The notes under the pieces: model-generated
The model's database searches: none
Seen by the model: only the letters and a program-made list of their open reading frames with translations
Told to the model about the DNA's origin: nothing
Shown here: positions 32,749 to 40,683 of the stretch, one piece after another
Layout: the number at the start of each line of letters is the position of its first letter
How positions within the stretch are numbered: position 1 is the first letter of the stretch
Assembly (NCBI GenBank): GCA_902579105.1
Contig: CACHFM010000001.1
Coordinates: 62,001-126,000, forward strand
DNA length: 64,000 nucleotides
Reading direction: 5' to 3'
Source: an uncultured Pelagibacteraceae bacterium
GTDB lineage: Bacteria > Pseudomonadota > Alphaproteobacteria > Pelagibacterales > Pelagibacteraceae
Program-made: the position numbers and the translations under genes

Positions 32749-32778
32749 TTGATAAAAGTTATCCACAGCCAATATATT
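32749..32778 (+). promoter_or_regulatory. predicted guaC promoter with a DnaA box in the spacer
   Basis: TTGATA (32749-32754) and TATATT (32773-32778) are separated by 18 nt and each match the sigma70 consensus at five positions. The spacer contains a perfect TTATCCACA DnaA box (32759-32767). The predicted start of transcription is near 32785, within a palindrome, and 34 nt upstream of the guaC ATG. Confidence 0.5.
32759..32767 (+). promoter_or_regulatory. perfect DnaA box (TTATCCACA) upstream of guaC
   Basis: The 9-mer is identical to the high-affinity E. coli R1-type DnaA box. It is intergenic and lies between the predicted -35 and -10 elements of guaC, where bound DnaA would compete with RNA polymerase. 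A second perfect copy seen in the window (29565-29573) is inside the aceE coding sequence and is probably chance. Confidence 0.55.
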
Positions 32779-32780
32779 AA

Positions 32781-32796
32781 TTTGAAATATTTCAAA
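32781..32796. promoter_or_regulatory. 16-bp perfect palindrome at the predicted guaC transcription start
   Basis: TTTGAAATATTTCAAA is a perfect inverted repeat just downstream of the predicted -10 and 22 nt before the guaC ATG. Position and symmetry suit an operator for a dimeric repressor. It is all A/T apart from one G and one C, so chance cannot be excluded. Confidence 0.35.
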
Positions 32797-32818
32797 ATTT
32801 CAGATCAAATACAACTTA

Positions 32819-33853
32819 ATGAGAATTGAAGAAGATTTAAAACTAGATTATTCAGATGTTTTGTTTAGACCTAAGCGAAGCACTTTAGCAAGTCGTAAAG
32901 AAGTAAATTTAATGAGAACCTACAGATTTAAATATAGTAATCATGAATGGTCAGGAATTCCGATTATGGCAGCTAATATGGATGGAGTAGGTGAACTAGG
33001 TATAGCAGAAAAACTATCAGAATTTGGAATGATTACCTGTTTGACAAAACAACATGATATAAAAAAATTAAAACAATTCAAAAAGATTAAACCAATTTAT
33101 AAAAATATTGCTTTAAGTATTGGTATCAAAAAAGAAGATTTTGATAATCTAAACAAAGTATTAAAAGAATATAATTTTTTTAATTTTATTTGTATAGATG
33201 TTGCAAATGGTTATTCAGAACATTTTAGTAAATTTGTAAAATCTGTTAGAGATAAATATCCAACTAAAACTATAATTGCTGGGAATGTTGTTACCGCTGA
33301 TATGGCGCAAGAACTAGTTTTAAGTGGAGCTGATATTGTAAAAGTTGGTATTGGACCAGGAAGTGTTTGTACAACTAGAATTCAAACTGGAGTTGGTTAC
33401 CCACAATTAAGTGCTGTTATGGAATGTGCAGATGCTGCACATGGTCTTGGCGCTCATATTATAGCTGATGGTGGTTGCACATGCCCTGGTGATGTTTCGA
33501 AAGCATTTGGTGGAGGAGCGGATTTTGTAATGCTTGGGGGAATGCTTGCTGGACATGATGAAGGTAACGGTAAAATTATAAAATCAAATGGAAGTAAGTA
33601 TATAGAATTTTATGGATCTAGCTCAATTGTTGCTAATAAAAAGCATTATGGAGGACTTTCTGACTATAGAAGCAGTGAAGGAAGAGCTGTTAGGGTAAAA
33701 TATAGAGGAAAAATAAAAGATACTATTTCAAATATTCTTGGTGGTATTAGAAGTAGTTGTACTTATGTGGGCGCTCCATCATTAAAACAGTTAAGTAAAT
33801 GTACTACATTTGTTAGAGTTTCAAATCAATTTAATCGAACATTTGTAGATTAA
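32819..33853 (+). CDS. guaC: GMP reductase
   Basis: GuaC deaminates GMP reductively to IMP with NADPH, linking guanine and adenine nucleotide pools. The start LKLDYSDVLFRPKRSTLASR, the catalytic loop GIGPGSVCTTRIQTGVGYPQ (active-site Cys near 184) and GGADFVMLGGMLAGHDE are diagnostic. The 344 residues match E. coli GuaC (347) and lack the CBS pair that IMP dehydrogenase carries. It is a stand-alone gene with its own promoter region that includes a DnaA box and a palindrome. Its stop is shared in a TTAA overlap with the convergent TRAP permease. Confidence 0.94.
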   Translation: MRIEEDLKLDYSDVLFRPKRSTLASRKEVNLMRTYRFKYSNHEWSGIPIMAANMDGVGELGIAEKLSEFGMITCLTKQHDIKKLKQFKKIKPIYKNIALSIGIKKEDFDNLNKVLKEYNFFNFICIDVANGYSEHFSKFVKSVRDKYPTKTIIAGNVVTADMAQELVLSGADIVKVGIGPGSVCTTRIQTGVGYPQLSAVMECADAAHGLGAHIIADGGCTCPGDVSKAFGGGADFVMLGGMLAGHDEGNGKIIKSNGSKYIEFYGSSSIVANKKHYGGLSDYRSSEGRAVRVKYRGKIKDTISNILGGIRSSCTYVGAPSLKQLSKCTTFVRVSNQFNRTFVD

Positions 33854-36171
33854 ATTTTTCTTTTATAGTTTAAATATCCAAATATGAATAATAATAGAAT
33901 TGCTATTGGATAAACAATTCCTTTATTCGGTCTATTTGAATTTTCAATCTTAAATTCACTGATATAGTCACCCATTTCAAATCCACTTTTTTTAGCTTGT
34001 CCATTCCACTTTAAAGTATCAACAACTATTCTGTTATCTTGTTTTACTAAATTCATACCATATTCTTCCATTCCATACTTGGCCTCAAAAGTATTTTTAT
34101 TAATTACAAATAACTTATATCTTTCTCCATATGGACTAGGCCGTGTAACTTTAAAGCGTACTTCTTTATTCGGATCTAATTTAATCATATTAATTTGATC
34201 AATATCTTTGTAATCATATTTTGGATAAAATTTATTAAGAACAAACTCAGGAGATAGTAAAGAAATTGAAATTATAAGAAAAATTATTATTTCATACCAT
34301 CTTAATCTATTAATAAACCATCCTTGAGTCGCAGACGTAAATACAAGTATACCTACTAATGAAGTGACAATTACAGTTAAACCGTGCCAAATATTTTCAA
34401 TACCTATTAGTAATAATTCATGATTAAATAAAAATACAATTGGAAGAATTCCAGTTCTTAAACTATACCAAAAGGCTTGAAAACCTGTTTTAAGAGGGTC
34501 TCCACCTGAAATTGCTGCAGCAGCATAGGATGCAAGACCTACTGGTGGAGTTACATCAGCCATTAAACCAAAATAAAAAACAAATAAATGAACAGCTATA
34601 ATTGGAAAAATAAAACCAGAAGCATTTCCAACATCAACCAGAACTGTTGCCATTAACGAAGCAACGACTACATAATTTGCGGTAGTTGGTAAACCCATTC
34701 CTAAAAGCAAACATAAAATAATTGTTAAAAATAATAATATTGTAACATTGTCTTTTGCAATAGACTCGATAACTATAATTAAATTTGTACTTAGTCCTGT
34801 AGATCCTACTGCTCCTACAATAATACCTGCTGTAGCTATTGCTATTCCTACACCAACCATATTTAAAGCACCTTTTTCAAAACCAACTATAGTTTGATTA
34901 AACCATGATTTAAGAGCATCTTTTTTATTAGAATCTTTTATCAGTAAATAAATTAAATTTACGAAAATTAATGAAACAGTTGCATAAAAAATAGAATAAG
35001 AAGCTGTAAACCTTAAATAAACTAACATATATATCAGAACAAAGATTGGTATTAAGAAATGAATTCCTGATAAAAATGTCTTTCTTAAATTAGGAACATC
35101 TGAATCATCCATTCCTTTTAAATTTAATTTTAAAGCTTCAAGATGAGAAATATAAAATAAAGCAATATAAGATATTACTGCTGGCAAAAAAGCATGTTTA
35201 ACAACTTCAAAATAAGTAACACCAATAAAACTTGCCATAACAAATGCAGCTGCTCCCATAACTGGAGGCATTATTTGACCATTAACTGAAGACGATACTT
35301 CAATTGCACCTGCTTTTTCCTTAGAAAAACCAGTTTTTTTCATTATTGGAATTGTGAAAGTTCCAGTTGTCACTGTATTTGCTATTGAAGATCCTGATAT
35401 TAAGCCAGTCATACCTGAGCCTAAAATTGCTGCCTTTGCAGGCCCACCTCTCATTTTTCCAACCATTGCAAAAGCCAAATTTAAGAAATATTTTCCACCA
35501 CCTGCAGTTTCTAAAAGTCCACCAAATAAAACAAATAAAAAAATAAAGTCTACTGAAACACCAATCGGAATACCAAATATAGCTTCTTGATCAAGCCACT
35601 GAAAACCAACTAACCTATTTAATGAAAGTCCTCCGTGTGAAATTATTTCTGGAGCATATCTTCCATAATAAGAAAATAATAAAAAGCAAATTGCAATAAT
35701 AACTAATGGTAAACCTATTGCTCTTCTAGTTGCTTCAAGTAAAATTAAAATGCCACAACTACCAATAATTAATTCAATAGGTATTATAAAATTTTCTCCA
35801 ATAGTAATATTTAAAAGTACACCTCCTCTATCAACTAACTGATCATAAAAAAAATAAATATAAAGACATGAAAAAGCCCCTACAAAACTAATTAAAATAT
35901 CAAATATTGAAATTTTTTTTCCTTTATAAATTGGGTGAATCAAAAAAGCTAAAGTTAAAGCAAAACCTAAATGAATAGCTCTTGCTGGTAGACCTTTAAA
36001 CATTCCAATATTAAACATAAAGGGGAAAGGCGAAGCGTACCAAAGCTGGAATAATGACCAAATAATTGCAATTGATGCAACAATTTTTAAATGTAAGCCA
36101 GTAAGATTTTTTGTAGGTGATAGATCCTCTCTAATCTTACTTTTGACTTTTTCACTAATGTTTTGATTCAT
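33850..36171 (-). CDS. TRAP transporter fused permease (4TM/12TM), TAXI type
   Basis: This is the membrane part of a TRAP importer, with small (DctQ-like) and large (DctM-like) subunits fused. It has 773 residues and many hydrophobic helices. The DctM-like core shows PIGVSVDFIFLFVLFGGLLET, ILGSGMTGLISGSSIANTVTTG and LLGMGLPTTANYVVVASL, all typical of fused TAXI-type permeases. After the last core helix a periplasmic segment (about 655-745) with GQAKKSGFEMGDYISEFKI resembles the DUF3394/PDZ-like tail of these fusions, followed by a final helix. It follows the binding protein gene by 74 nt, and a hairpin with a U-tract lies between them. The substrate is unknown; sodium-coupled organic acid uptake is typical. 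Confidence 0.92.
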   Translation of the reverse strand: MNQNISEKVKSKIREDLSPTKNLTGLHLKIVASIAIIWSLFQLWYASPFPFMFNIGMFKGLPARAIHLGFALTLAFLIHPIYKGKKISIFDILISFVGAFSCLYIYFFYDQLVDRGGVLLNITIGENFIIPIELIIGSCGILILLEATRRAIGLPLVIIAICFLLFSYYGRYAPEIISHGGLSLNRLVGFQWLDQEAIFGIPIGVSVDFIFLFVLFGGLLETAGGGKYFLNLAFAMVGKMRGGPAKAAILGSGMTGLISGSSIANTVTTGTFTIPIMKKTGFSKEKAGAIEVSSSVNGQIMPPVMGAAAFVMASFIGVTYFEVVKHAFLPAVISYIALFYISHLEALKLNLKGMDDSDVPNLRKTFLSGIHFLIPIFVLIYMLVYLRFTASYSIFYATVSLIFVNLIYLLIKDSNKKDALKSWFNQTIVGFEKGALNMVGVGIAIATAGIIVGAVGSTGLSTNLIIVIESIAKDNVTILLFLTIILCLLLGMGLPTTANYVVVASLMATVLVDVGNASGFIFPIIAVHLFVFYFGLMADVTPPVGLASYAAAAISGGDPLKTGFQAFWYSLRTGILPIVFLFNHELLLIGIENIWHGLTVIVTSLVGILVFTSATQGWFINRLRWYEIIIFLIISISLLSPEFVLNKFYPKYDYKDIDQINMIKLDPNKEVRFKVTRPSPYGERYKLFVINKNTFEAKYGMEEYGMNLVKQDNRIVVDTLKWNGQAKKSGFEMGDYISEFKIENSNRPNKGIVYPIAILLLFIFGYLNYKRKI

Positions 36172-36194
36172 TATAAAAAAATACTCTATTATAA

Positions 36195-36224
36195 AAAAAA
36201 AGGCCCGATAAAAATCAGGCCTTT
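36195..36224 (-). terminator. hairpin/attenuator between TRAP binding protein and permease
   Basis: Read on the minus strand, AAAGGCC TGAT TTTT ATCG GGCCTTT forms a 7-bp stem plus GAT/ATC pairs across one mismatch, followed by a run of T. It lies between two genes of one operon, so partial termination would give more periplasmic binding protein than permease. Confidence 0.75.
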
Positions 36225-36245
36225 TAGTTTAATTCAATGATTTGA

Positions 36246-37250
36246 TTACATTAATCCAACTTCTTTATAGTATCTTTTAGCACCCTCGTGTAAAGGAGCT
36301 GATAATCCATCGGCAATCATATCTTCCTTTTTCAATGGAGCAAAAGCAGGATGTTGTTTTCTAAAATCATCAAAGTTTTCAAATACTGCTTTAACTACTA
36401 AATAAACAAGATCTGCTTCAACTGCATTACTTGTTACAACAGTTGCTTTAACACCAAAAGTAGTAGCATCTTTTTTTTGTCCTGTATATGTACCAGCTGG
36501 TATTACAGCTTTTGCATAATAATCAGCACCATCAATTAAACCTTGAACTTCAGATCCAGTTAAATTTATAGGTGAAGCTTTTGCTGCACAAGTTGCTGCC
36601 TGTTCCATAGCTCCATTTGGAAATCCTACAGAATATCCAAAAGCATCTATTTTTCCATCACATAAAGCTTTAACTTGCTCAGATGAAGTTAACTCGGTAG
36701 TTGATTTGAAGAAACTATTATCAACACCTTTCGCTTTCATAAGCTCTTCCATAGTTCCTCTTTGTCCAGAACCAGGATTACCTATATTAACAACTTTTCC
36801 TTTTAAGCCAGCAAAATCTTTAATTTTTGCTTTTTTTCTAGCCCAAATTTGGAAAGGTTCATTGTGGACTGAAAATACAGCTCTTAAGCCTTTAAACTGT
36901 TTTCCTTCCCATTTACTAGATCCATTTACAGCATGAAATTGCCAGTCTGACTGGGCAACACCAAATTGAAATTCCCCAGCAGCAATTTGACCAATATTAT
37001 AGTTTGATCCACCAGTTGAAGGCGCTGTGCATCTGTAAGCTTTATCTATACCCTTTTTTCTTCCATGTTCTTTAGCAATTGCTGATTTGTGTAACATTTT
37101 ACAAATAGCATTACCCGTTTGGAAATAAACTCCGGTAGGACCTCCGGTTCCTATCGTGAAGAACTCTGCTGATTTTGCAACACTTGTCAAAGACAACGAA
37201 GCAACTAAAATCAGTAAAGCACTTGATAGAGATGTAATTATTTTTTTCAT
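36246..37250 (-). CDS. TAXI-family TRAP transporter solute-binding protein
   Basis: This is the periplasmic receptor of the adjacent TRAP importer, 334 residues. A signal peptide MKKIITSLSSALLILVASLS with a probable cleavage after AKSA (about residue 28) precedes the mature protein. The TAXI signature is clear: FFTIGTGGPTGVYFQTGNAICK, then GEFQFGVAQSDWQFHAV and NIGNPGSGQRGTMEELM. The start has an unusually strong ribosome site (GGGAGGAA, 3 nt before ATG) compared with neighbours, consistent with high expression. The ligand cannot be deduced; TAXI proteins bind glutamate, succinate and other acids. Confidence 0.93.
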   Translation of the reverse strand: MKKIITSLSSALLILVASLSLTSVAKSAEFFTIGTGGPTGVYFQTGNAICKMLHKSAIAKEHGRKKGIDKAYRCTAPSTGGSNYNIGQIAAGEFQFGVAQSDWQFHAVNGSSKWEGKQFKGLRAVFSVHNEPFQIWARKKAKIKDFAGLKGKVVNIGNPGSGQRGTMEELMKAKGVDNSFFKSTTELTSSEQVKALCDGKIDAFGYSVGFPNGAMEQAATCAAKASPINLTGSEVQGLIDGADYYAKAVIPAGTYTGQKKDATTFGVKATVVTSNAVEADLVYLVVKAVFENFDDFRKQHPAFAPLKKEDMIADGLSAPLHEGAKRYYKEVGLM

Positions 37251-37253
37251 GTA

Positions 37254-37261
37254 TTCCTCCC
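37254..37261 (-). promoter_or_regulatory. strong Shine-Dalgarno of the TAXI binding protein
   Basis: On the minus strand GGGAGGAATACATG gives a near-perfect anti-SD match 5 nt from the ATG (counting from GGAGG). Most genes in this window have weak or no Shine-Dalgarno, so this one stands out. Confidence 0.8.
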
Positions 37262-37321
37262 TATATCGTTTTTTTATATTTTAATCTTAACAGGAAATAT
37301 TTGGATATGTATAGTAAGATT

Positions 37322-38548
37322 TTATATTGATTCTGACCATTTTTTTAACTTATCAACACCTTCAACTATTTTAGGTGCAAATTTTAAAATTAAATTATTT
37401 TTTATCATTTGTTCATTTTGGGTTTCTTGCATAAATTTTTTACCATCAAAATCGGTAAAACTTAATCTAACTAACATTCTAGTTTTATCAAATCCAAAGT
37501 CAGATCCTGGTAGCAAAGCTACTCCAGTTTTAATTAATATATCATTACACATCTCAGAAGAGGATTTAAATTTTTTATTTAAAAATTCTGGCATTAAATA
37601 AAAACCTCCTTGAGGTTTGTTAATTAAAATTTTATTTGACTTTAAATTCTCATAAACATATTCGCCTACAGCTTTTAAAATATCTCTAGATTTATCAATA
37701 TATTTTGTATGGTCATTTTCATAAGCTTTTATTGCAGCATATTGAATAGGAGCACTAACAGAAGAAAAAGTTTCACTTGCTAATACATTAATCATACTTC
37801 TAATTTCCTTTAAATCGTTAGGAACTAAAAAATAACCCAGTCTCCACCCTCCAGCTCCACACCATTTACTTAATCCAGTACTGATAATTGTTTTTTCAGG
37901 ACAAAAATTAGAAATTGACTCATAATTATTTTTAAAACTTAATTCAGAATATATTTCATCTGATAAAATAATAAGATTATATTTATTAGCAATATCTGAA
38001 ATTTCTTTTAGATTTTCACAAATTTGACCAGAAGGATTATTTGGTGAATTTAATAAAATTAAATAATTTTTATTTTTATCTTTTAAAATTATTTCTTCAA
38101 TTTCAATAGCTGTTGGAAACCAATTATTTTCTCTTTTAGTTTGTAAAATGTGAGTTTTATTTCTACCTAGAATTGCTTGAGGCATATAAGATACCCAACT
38201 AGGTGCGGGTAATATAATTTCACCATCAAAAATTACATGTAATAAAAACATTAATTCTTTCGAACCAGGTCCAATAATTACATTTTCAGATTTATAGTTA
38301 TAATTTTTTTTATTTGAAGTATATTTTGCAACTGCCTCTCTAAGTTCAGACAGACCCTGTATTGGTAAATATTTGTTTTTATGAGCGTTATTTTTCAATT
38401 CTTGAACAATATCCTCTGGTACTTTAAATGGGGATTGCCCAAAACCAAATTTAAAAATTTTTTTTCCTTTTTTTTCTAGTTCTAGTGATTTTTCATTAAT
38501 TGCTAGAGTAGAAGATGGTTTTAAATTTTTAACTAAATTTTTTAACAT
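37322..38548 (-). CDS. class I/II pyridoxal-phosphate aminotransferase
   Basis: This is a fold-type I aminotransferase of the aspartate/aromatic subgroup, 408 residues. Visible elements are FKFGFGQSPFKVPEDI, the cofactor-binding GPGSKELMFLLH, the conserved LNSPNNPSGQI, LSDEIYSEL and the Schiff-base Lys in STGLSKWCGAGGWRLGY (about 229). The C-terminal Arg for the substrate carboxylate is in MLVRLSFTDFDG. It directly follows the acetoacetyl-CoA synthetase gene on the same strand with no gap. The amino donor and acceptor are not predictable. Confidence 0.88.
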   Translation of the reverse strand: MLKNLVKNLKPSSTLAINEKSLELEKKGKKIFKFGFGQSPFKVPEDIVQELKNNAHKNKYLPIQGLSELREAVAKYTSNKKNYNYKSENVIIGPGSKELMFLLHVIFDGEIILPAPSWVSYMPQAILGRNKTHILQTKRENNWFPTAIEIEEIILKDKNKNYLILLNSPNNPSGQICENLKEISDIANKYNLIILSDEIYSELSFKNNYESISNFCPEKTIISTGLSKWCGAGGWRLGYFLVPNDLKEIRSMINVLASETFSSVSAPIQYAAIKAYENDHTKYIDKSRDILKAVGEYVYENLKSNKILINKPQGGFYLMPEFLNKKFKSSSEMCNDILIKTGVALLPGSDFGFDKTRMLVRLSFTDFDGKKFMQETQNEQMIKNNLILKFAPKIVEGVDKLKKWSESI

Positions 38549-40510
38549 TTAATAACTTAATTCTTTAAGATTTTTAAATTGCTTTAATGCTTGTGGATTT
38601 GCTAAAGCCTCTTTATTTTTAATAATATTTCCTTCAATCACATTTTTTACAGCCAATTCAACTATTTTGCCGCTTTTAGTTCTTGGAATATCTTTGACTA
38701 CAATTATTTTACTTGGAACATGTCTTGGAGATGTATTTTTTCTTATTTGATTTTTTATTTTTTTTAATAAATCTTTAGTAAAATTAAATTTTTCATTCAT
38801 CACTATAAATAAAATAACTCTAATATCATTATCCCATGATTGTCCTACTACAATAGATTCTTTTATTTGAGTAAATTTTTCAACCTCTGAATAAATTTCA
38901 GCAGTTCCTAGTCTAACACCTCCTGGATTCAAAGTAGTATCTGATCTTCCATGAATTATAAAGCCTCCTGTATTTTTTATTTCTGCAAAATCACCATGAT
39001 ACCAATTATTGGTAAATCTATTGAAATATGCTTCTTTTAATTTTTTATCATTTTTATCATTCCAAAATTTCAAAGGCATAGAAGGAAAAGGATTTTTACA
39101 AACTAATTCACCTTTTCTATTTTTTACAGACTTACCTTTATCATTAAAAATATCTACATCTAAACCTAACCCATTATTTTGAATTTCACCCCTATGAACT
39201 GGTTGATATAAGTTACCTAGTACAAAACAAGAGACTATATCGGTACCACCTGAAATTGATGATAAATGAACTTTTTTTTTAACGTTTTTATATATGTATT
39301 CAAATCCATCATTTGATAATGGAGAACCAGTTGAACAAATTGTTTTTAAATTATTAAGTTTATATTTATATTTTAATGAAGGATTAAGTTTACGCAGAGC
39401 ATCAATATATTTTGCACTTACCCCTAGCAATGTTATTTTTTCTCTATCAGCGATCTTTAATAATAAATCATTTTTTTTAAACATCGGAGATCCATCAAAT
39501 AAAACTATGGAGGCTTTAGAGGCCAATACACTGACTAGCCAATTCCACATCATCCAGCCACAAGTAGTAAAATAAAAAACATTATCACCCTCTTTTATAT
39601 CACAATGAAGTTGATGTTCTTTTTTATGTTGGATTAGTACTCCTCCAGTTCTATGACAAATACATTTTGGTTTACCTGTGGTACCGCTAGAGTAAAGTAT
39701 TGCAAGTTCATGTTCAAAATCAAAATTAAAGTAATTTATTTTATTAGAATTAATTTTCATTAATTCATTCCACTTAAATATTCTAACTTTTTTAAATTTT
39801 TTGTTATGTTTTATAAAGTTTTTTCCAGGATAATTTGTGATAATAACATTTTTTATAGAAGGTATCGCTTTTAAAATTTCTGGAAGTCTATTTAAAATAT
39901 TTATTTGTTTACCATTATAAAAATATTGATCTGTAATAAATAATATTTTTGGATTAATTTGTGAAAATCTCTCAATTACTCCTTTAACCCCAAAATCAGG
40001 TGAACATGAAGACCATATTGCACCGACTGATGCTGTGGCAATAAAAGCTTCCACAGTTTCAATGGTATTTGGCATATAAGCTGCAACTCTATCTTTTGGT
40101 CTAATTTTTTTATTTTTAAATAATTGTGCTAAATTACTTATATCCTGATTTAATTCTGCCCAACTTCTTTCCTCTCTAAATCCATTTTCGCTAATAAAAG
40201 TTATTGCTTTTTCATTATTATTTTTTGATAATAAATTTTCTGCAAAATTCAATTTGCTATTAGGTAAAAATAAATTTTTATAAAATGTTTTTGATTTTTT
40301 AATTTTTTTAGCACTTTTTATCCCTTTAATTTTAGCAAAATCCCAAAAAGAACTCCAAAATTCTGGAGAATTTTTAATACTCCAATCTAGTATCTTTTTA
40401 TAATTATTATTAAAATTATTATTAAATTTTTTTGAAATATATTTTTCAAAAGCAAAAAGTATTGAATTTTTTTTTTGTATTGAAGATGCTTCCCAAAGTT
40501 TTTTGATCAT
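38549..40510 (-). CDS. aacS: acetoacetyl-CoA synthetase
   Basis: This adenylate-forming ligase activates acetoacetate with ATP and CoA, feeding ketone-body or PHB-type carbon into metabolism. The length of 653 residues and the N-terminal acetyl-CoA-synthetase-like cap (KILDWSIKNSPEFWSSFWDF) fit the AacS subgroup. Adenylation motifs are YSSGTTGKPKCICHRTGG, NWYHGDFAE and GRSDTTLNPGGVRLGTAEIY, and a catalytic Lys lies in RTKSGKIVELAVK near the end. It is upstream of and adjacent to an aminotransferase, so the two are probably co-transcribed. A related short-chain acyl-CoA ligase is the alternative. Confidence 0.88.
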   Translation of the reverse strand: MIKKLWEASSIQKKNSILFAFEKYISKKFNNNFNNNYKKILDWSIKNSPEFWSSFWDFAKIKGIKSAKKIKKSKTFYKNLFLPNSKLNFAENLLSKNNNEKAITFISENGFREERSWAELNQDISNLAQLFKNKKIRPKDRVAAYMPNTIETVEAFIATASVGAIWSSCSPDFGVKGVIERFSQINPKILFITDQYFYNGKQINILNRLPEILKAIPSIKNVIITNYPGKNFIKHNKKFKKVRIFKWNELMKINSNKINYFNFDFEHELAILYSSGTTGKPKCICHRTGGVLIQHKKEHQLHCDIKEGDNVFYFTTCGWMMWNWLVSVLASKASIVLFDGSPMFKKNDLLLKIADREKITLLGVSAKYIDALRKLNPSLKYKYKLNNLKTICSTGSPLSNDGFEYIYKNVKKKVHLSSISGGTDIVSCFVLGNLYQPVHRGEIQNNGLGLDVDIFNDKGKSVKNRKGELVCKNPFPSMPLKFWNDKNDKKLKEAYFNRFTNNWYHGDFAEIKNTGGFIIHGRSDTTLNPGGVRLGTAEIYSEVEKFTQIKESIVVGQSWDNDIRVILFIVMNEKFNFTKDLLKKIKNQIRKNTSPRHVPSKIIVVKDIPRTKSGKIVELAVKNVIEGNIIKNKEALANPQALKQFKNLKELSY

Positions 40511-40562
40511 ATTTTTTTTAAATTACTATTATAGAATTAATCTTATTTATGTTAATCTAACT

Positions 40563-40653
40563 ATAATTTATAAGTAAAATGAGAACTTTTTATCTGCTGA
40601 TTCGGTCATGTTTTAGCCTATTTTTGTTCTTTAACAGCAACAACATCTGGTAG
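40563..40653 (+). other. possible leader with a 24-codon ORF upstream of the helicase
   Basis: In the divergent gap before the helicase, a TATAAT (40563-40568) is followed closely by ATG at 40579, which opens a 24-codon ORF (MRTFYLLIRSCFSLF...) ending TAG at 40653. The segment 40590-40655 is visibly richer in G and C than other intergenic DNA here. It could be a near-leaderless peptide, a structured 5' leader or a small RNA. None of these is proven. Confidence 0.25.
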
Positions 40654-40683
40654 GTAAAAAATAAAATATACCAAAAGTAGAAT

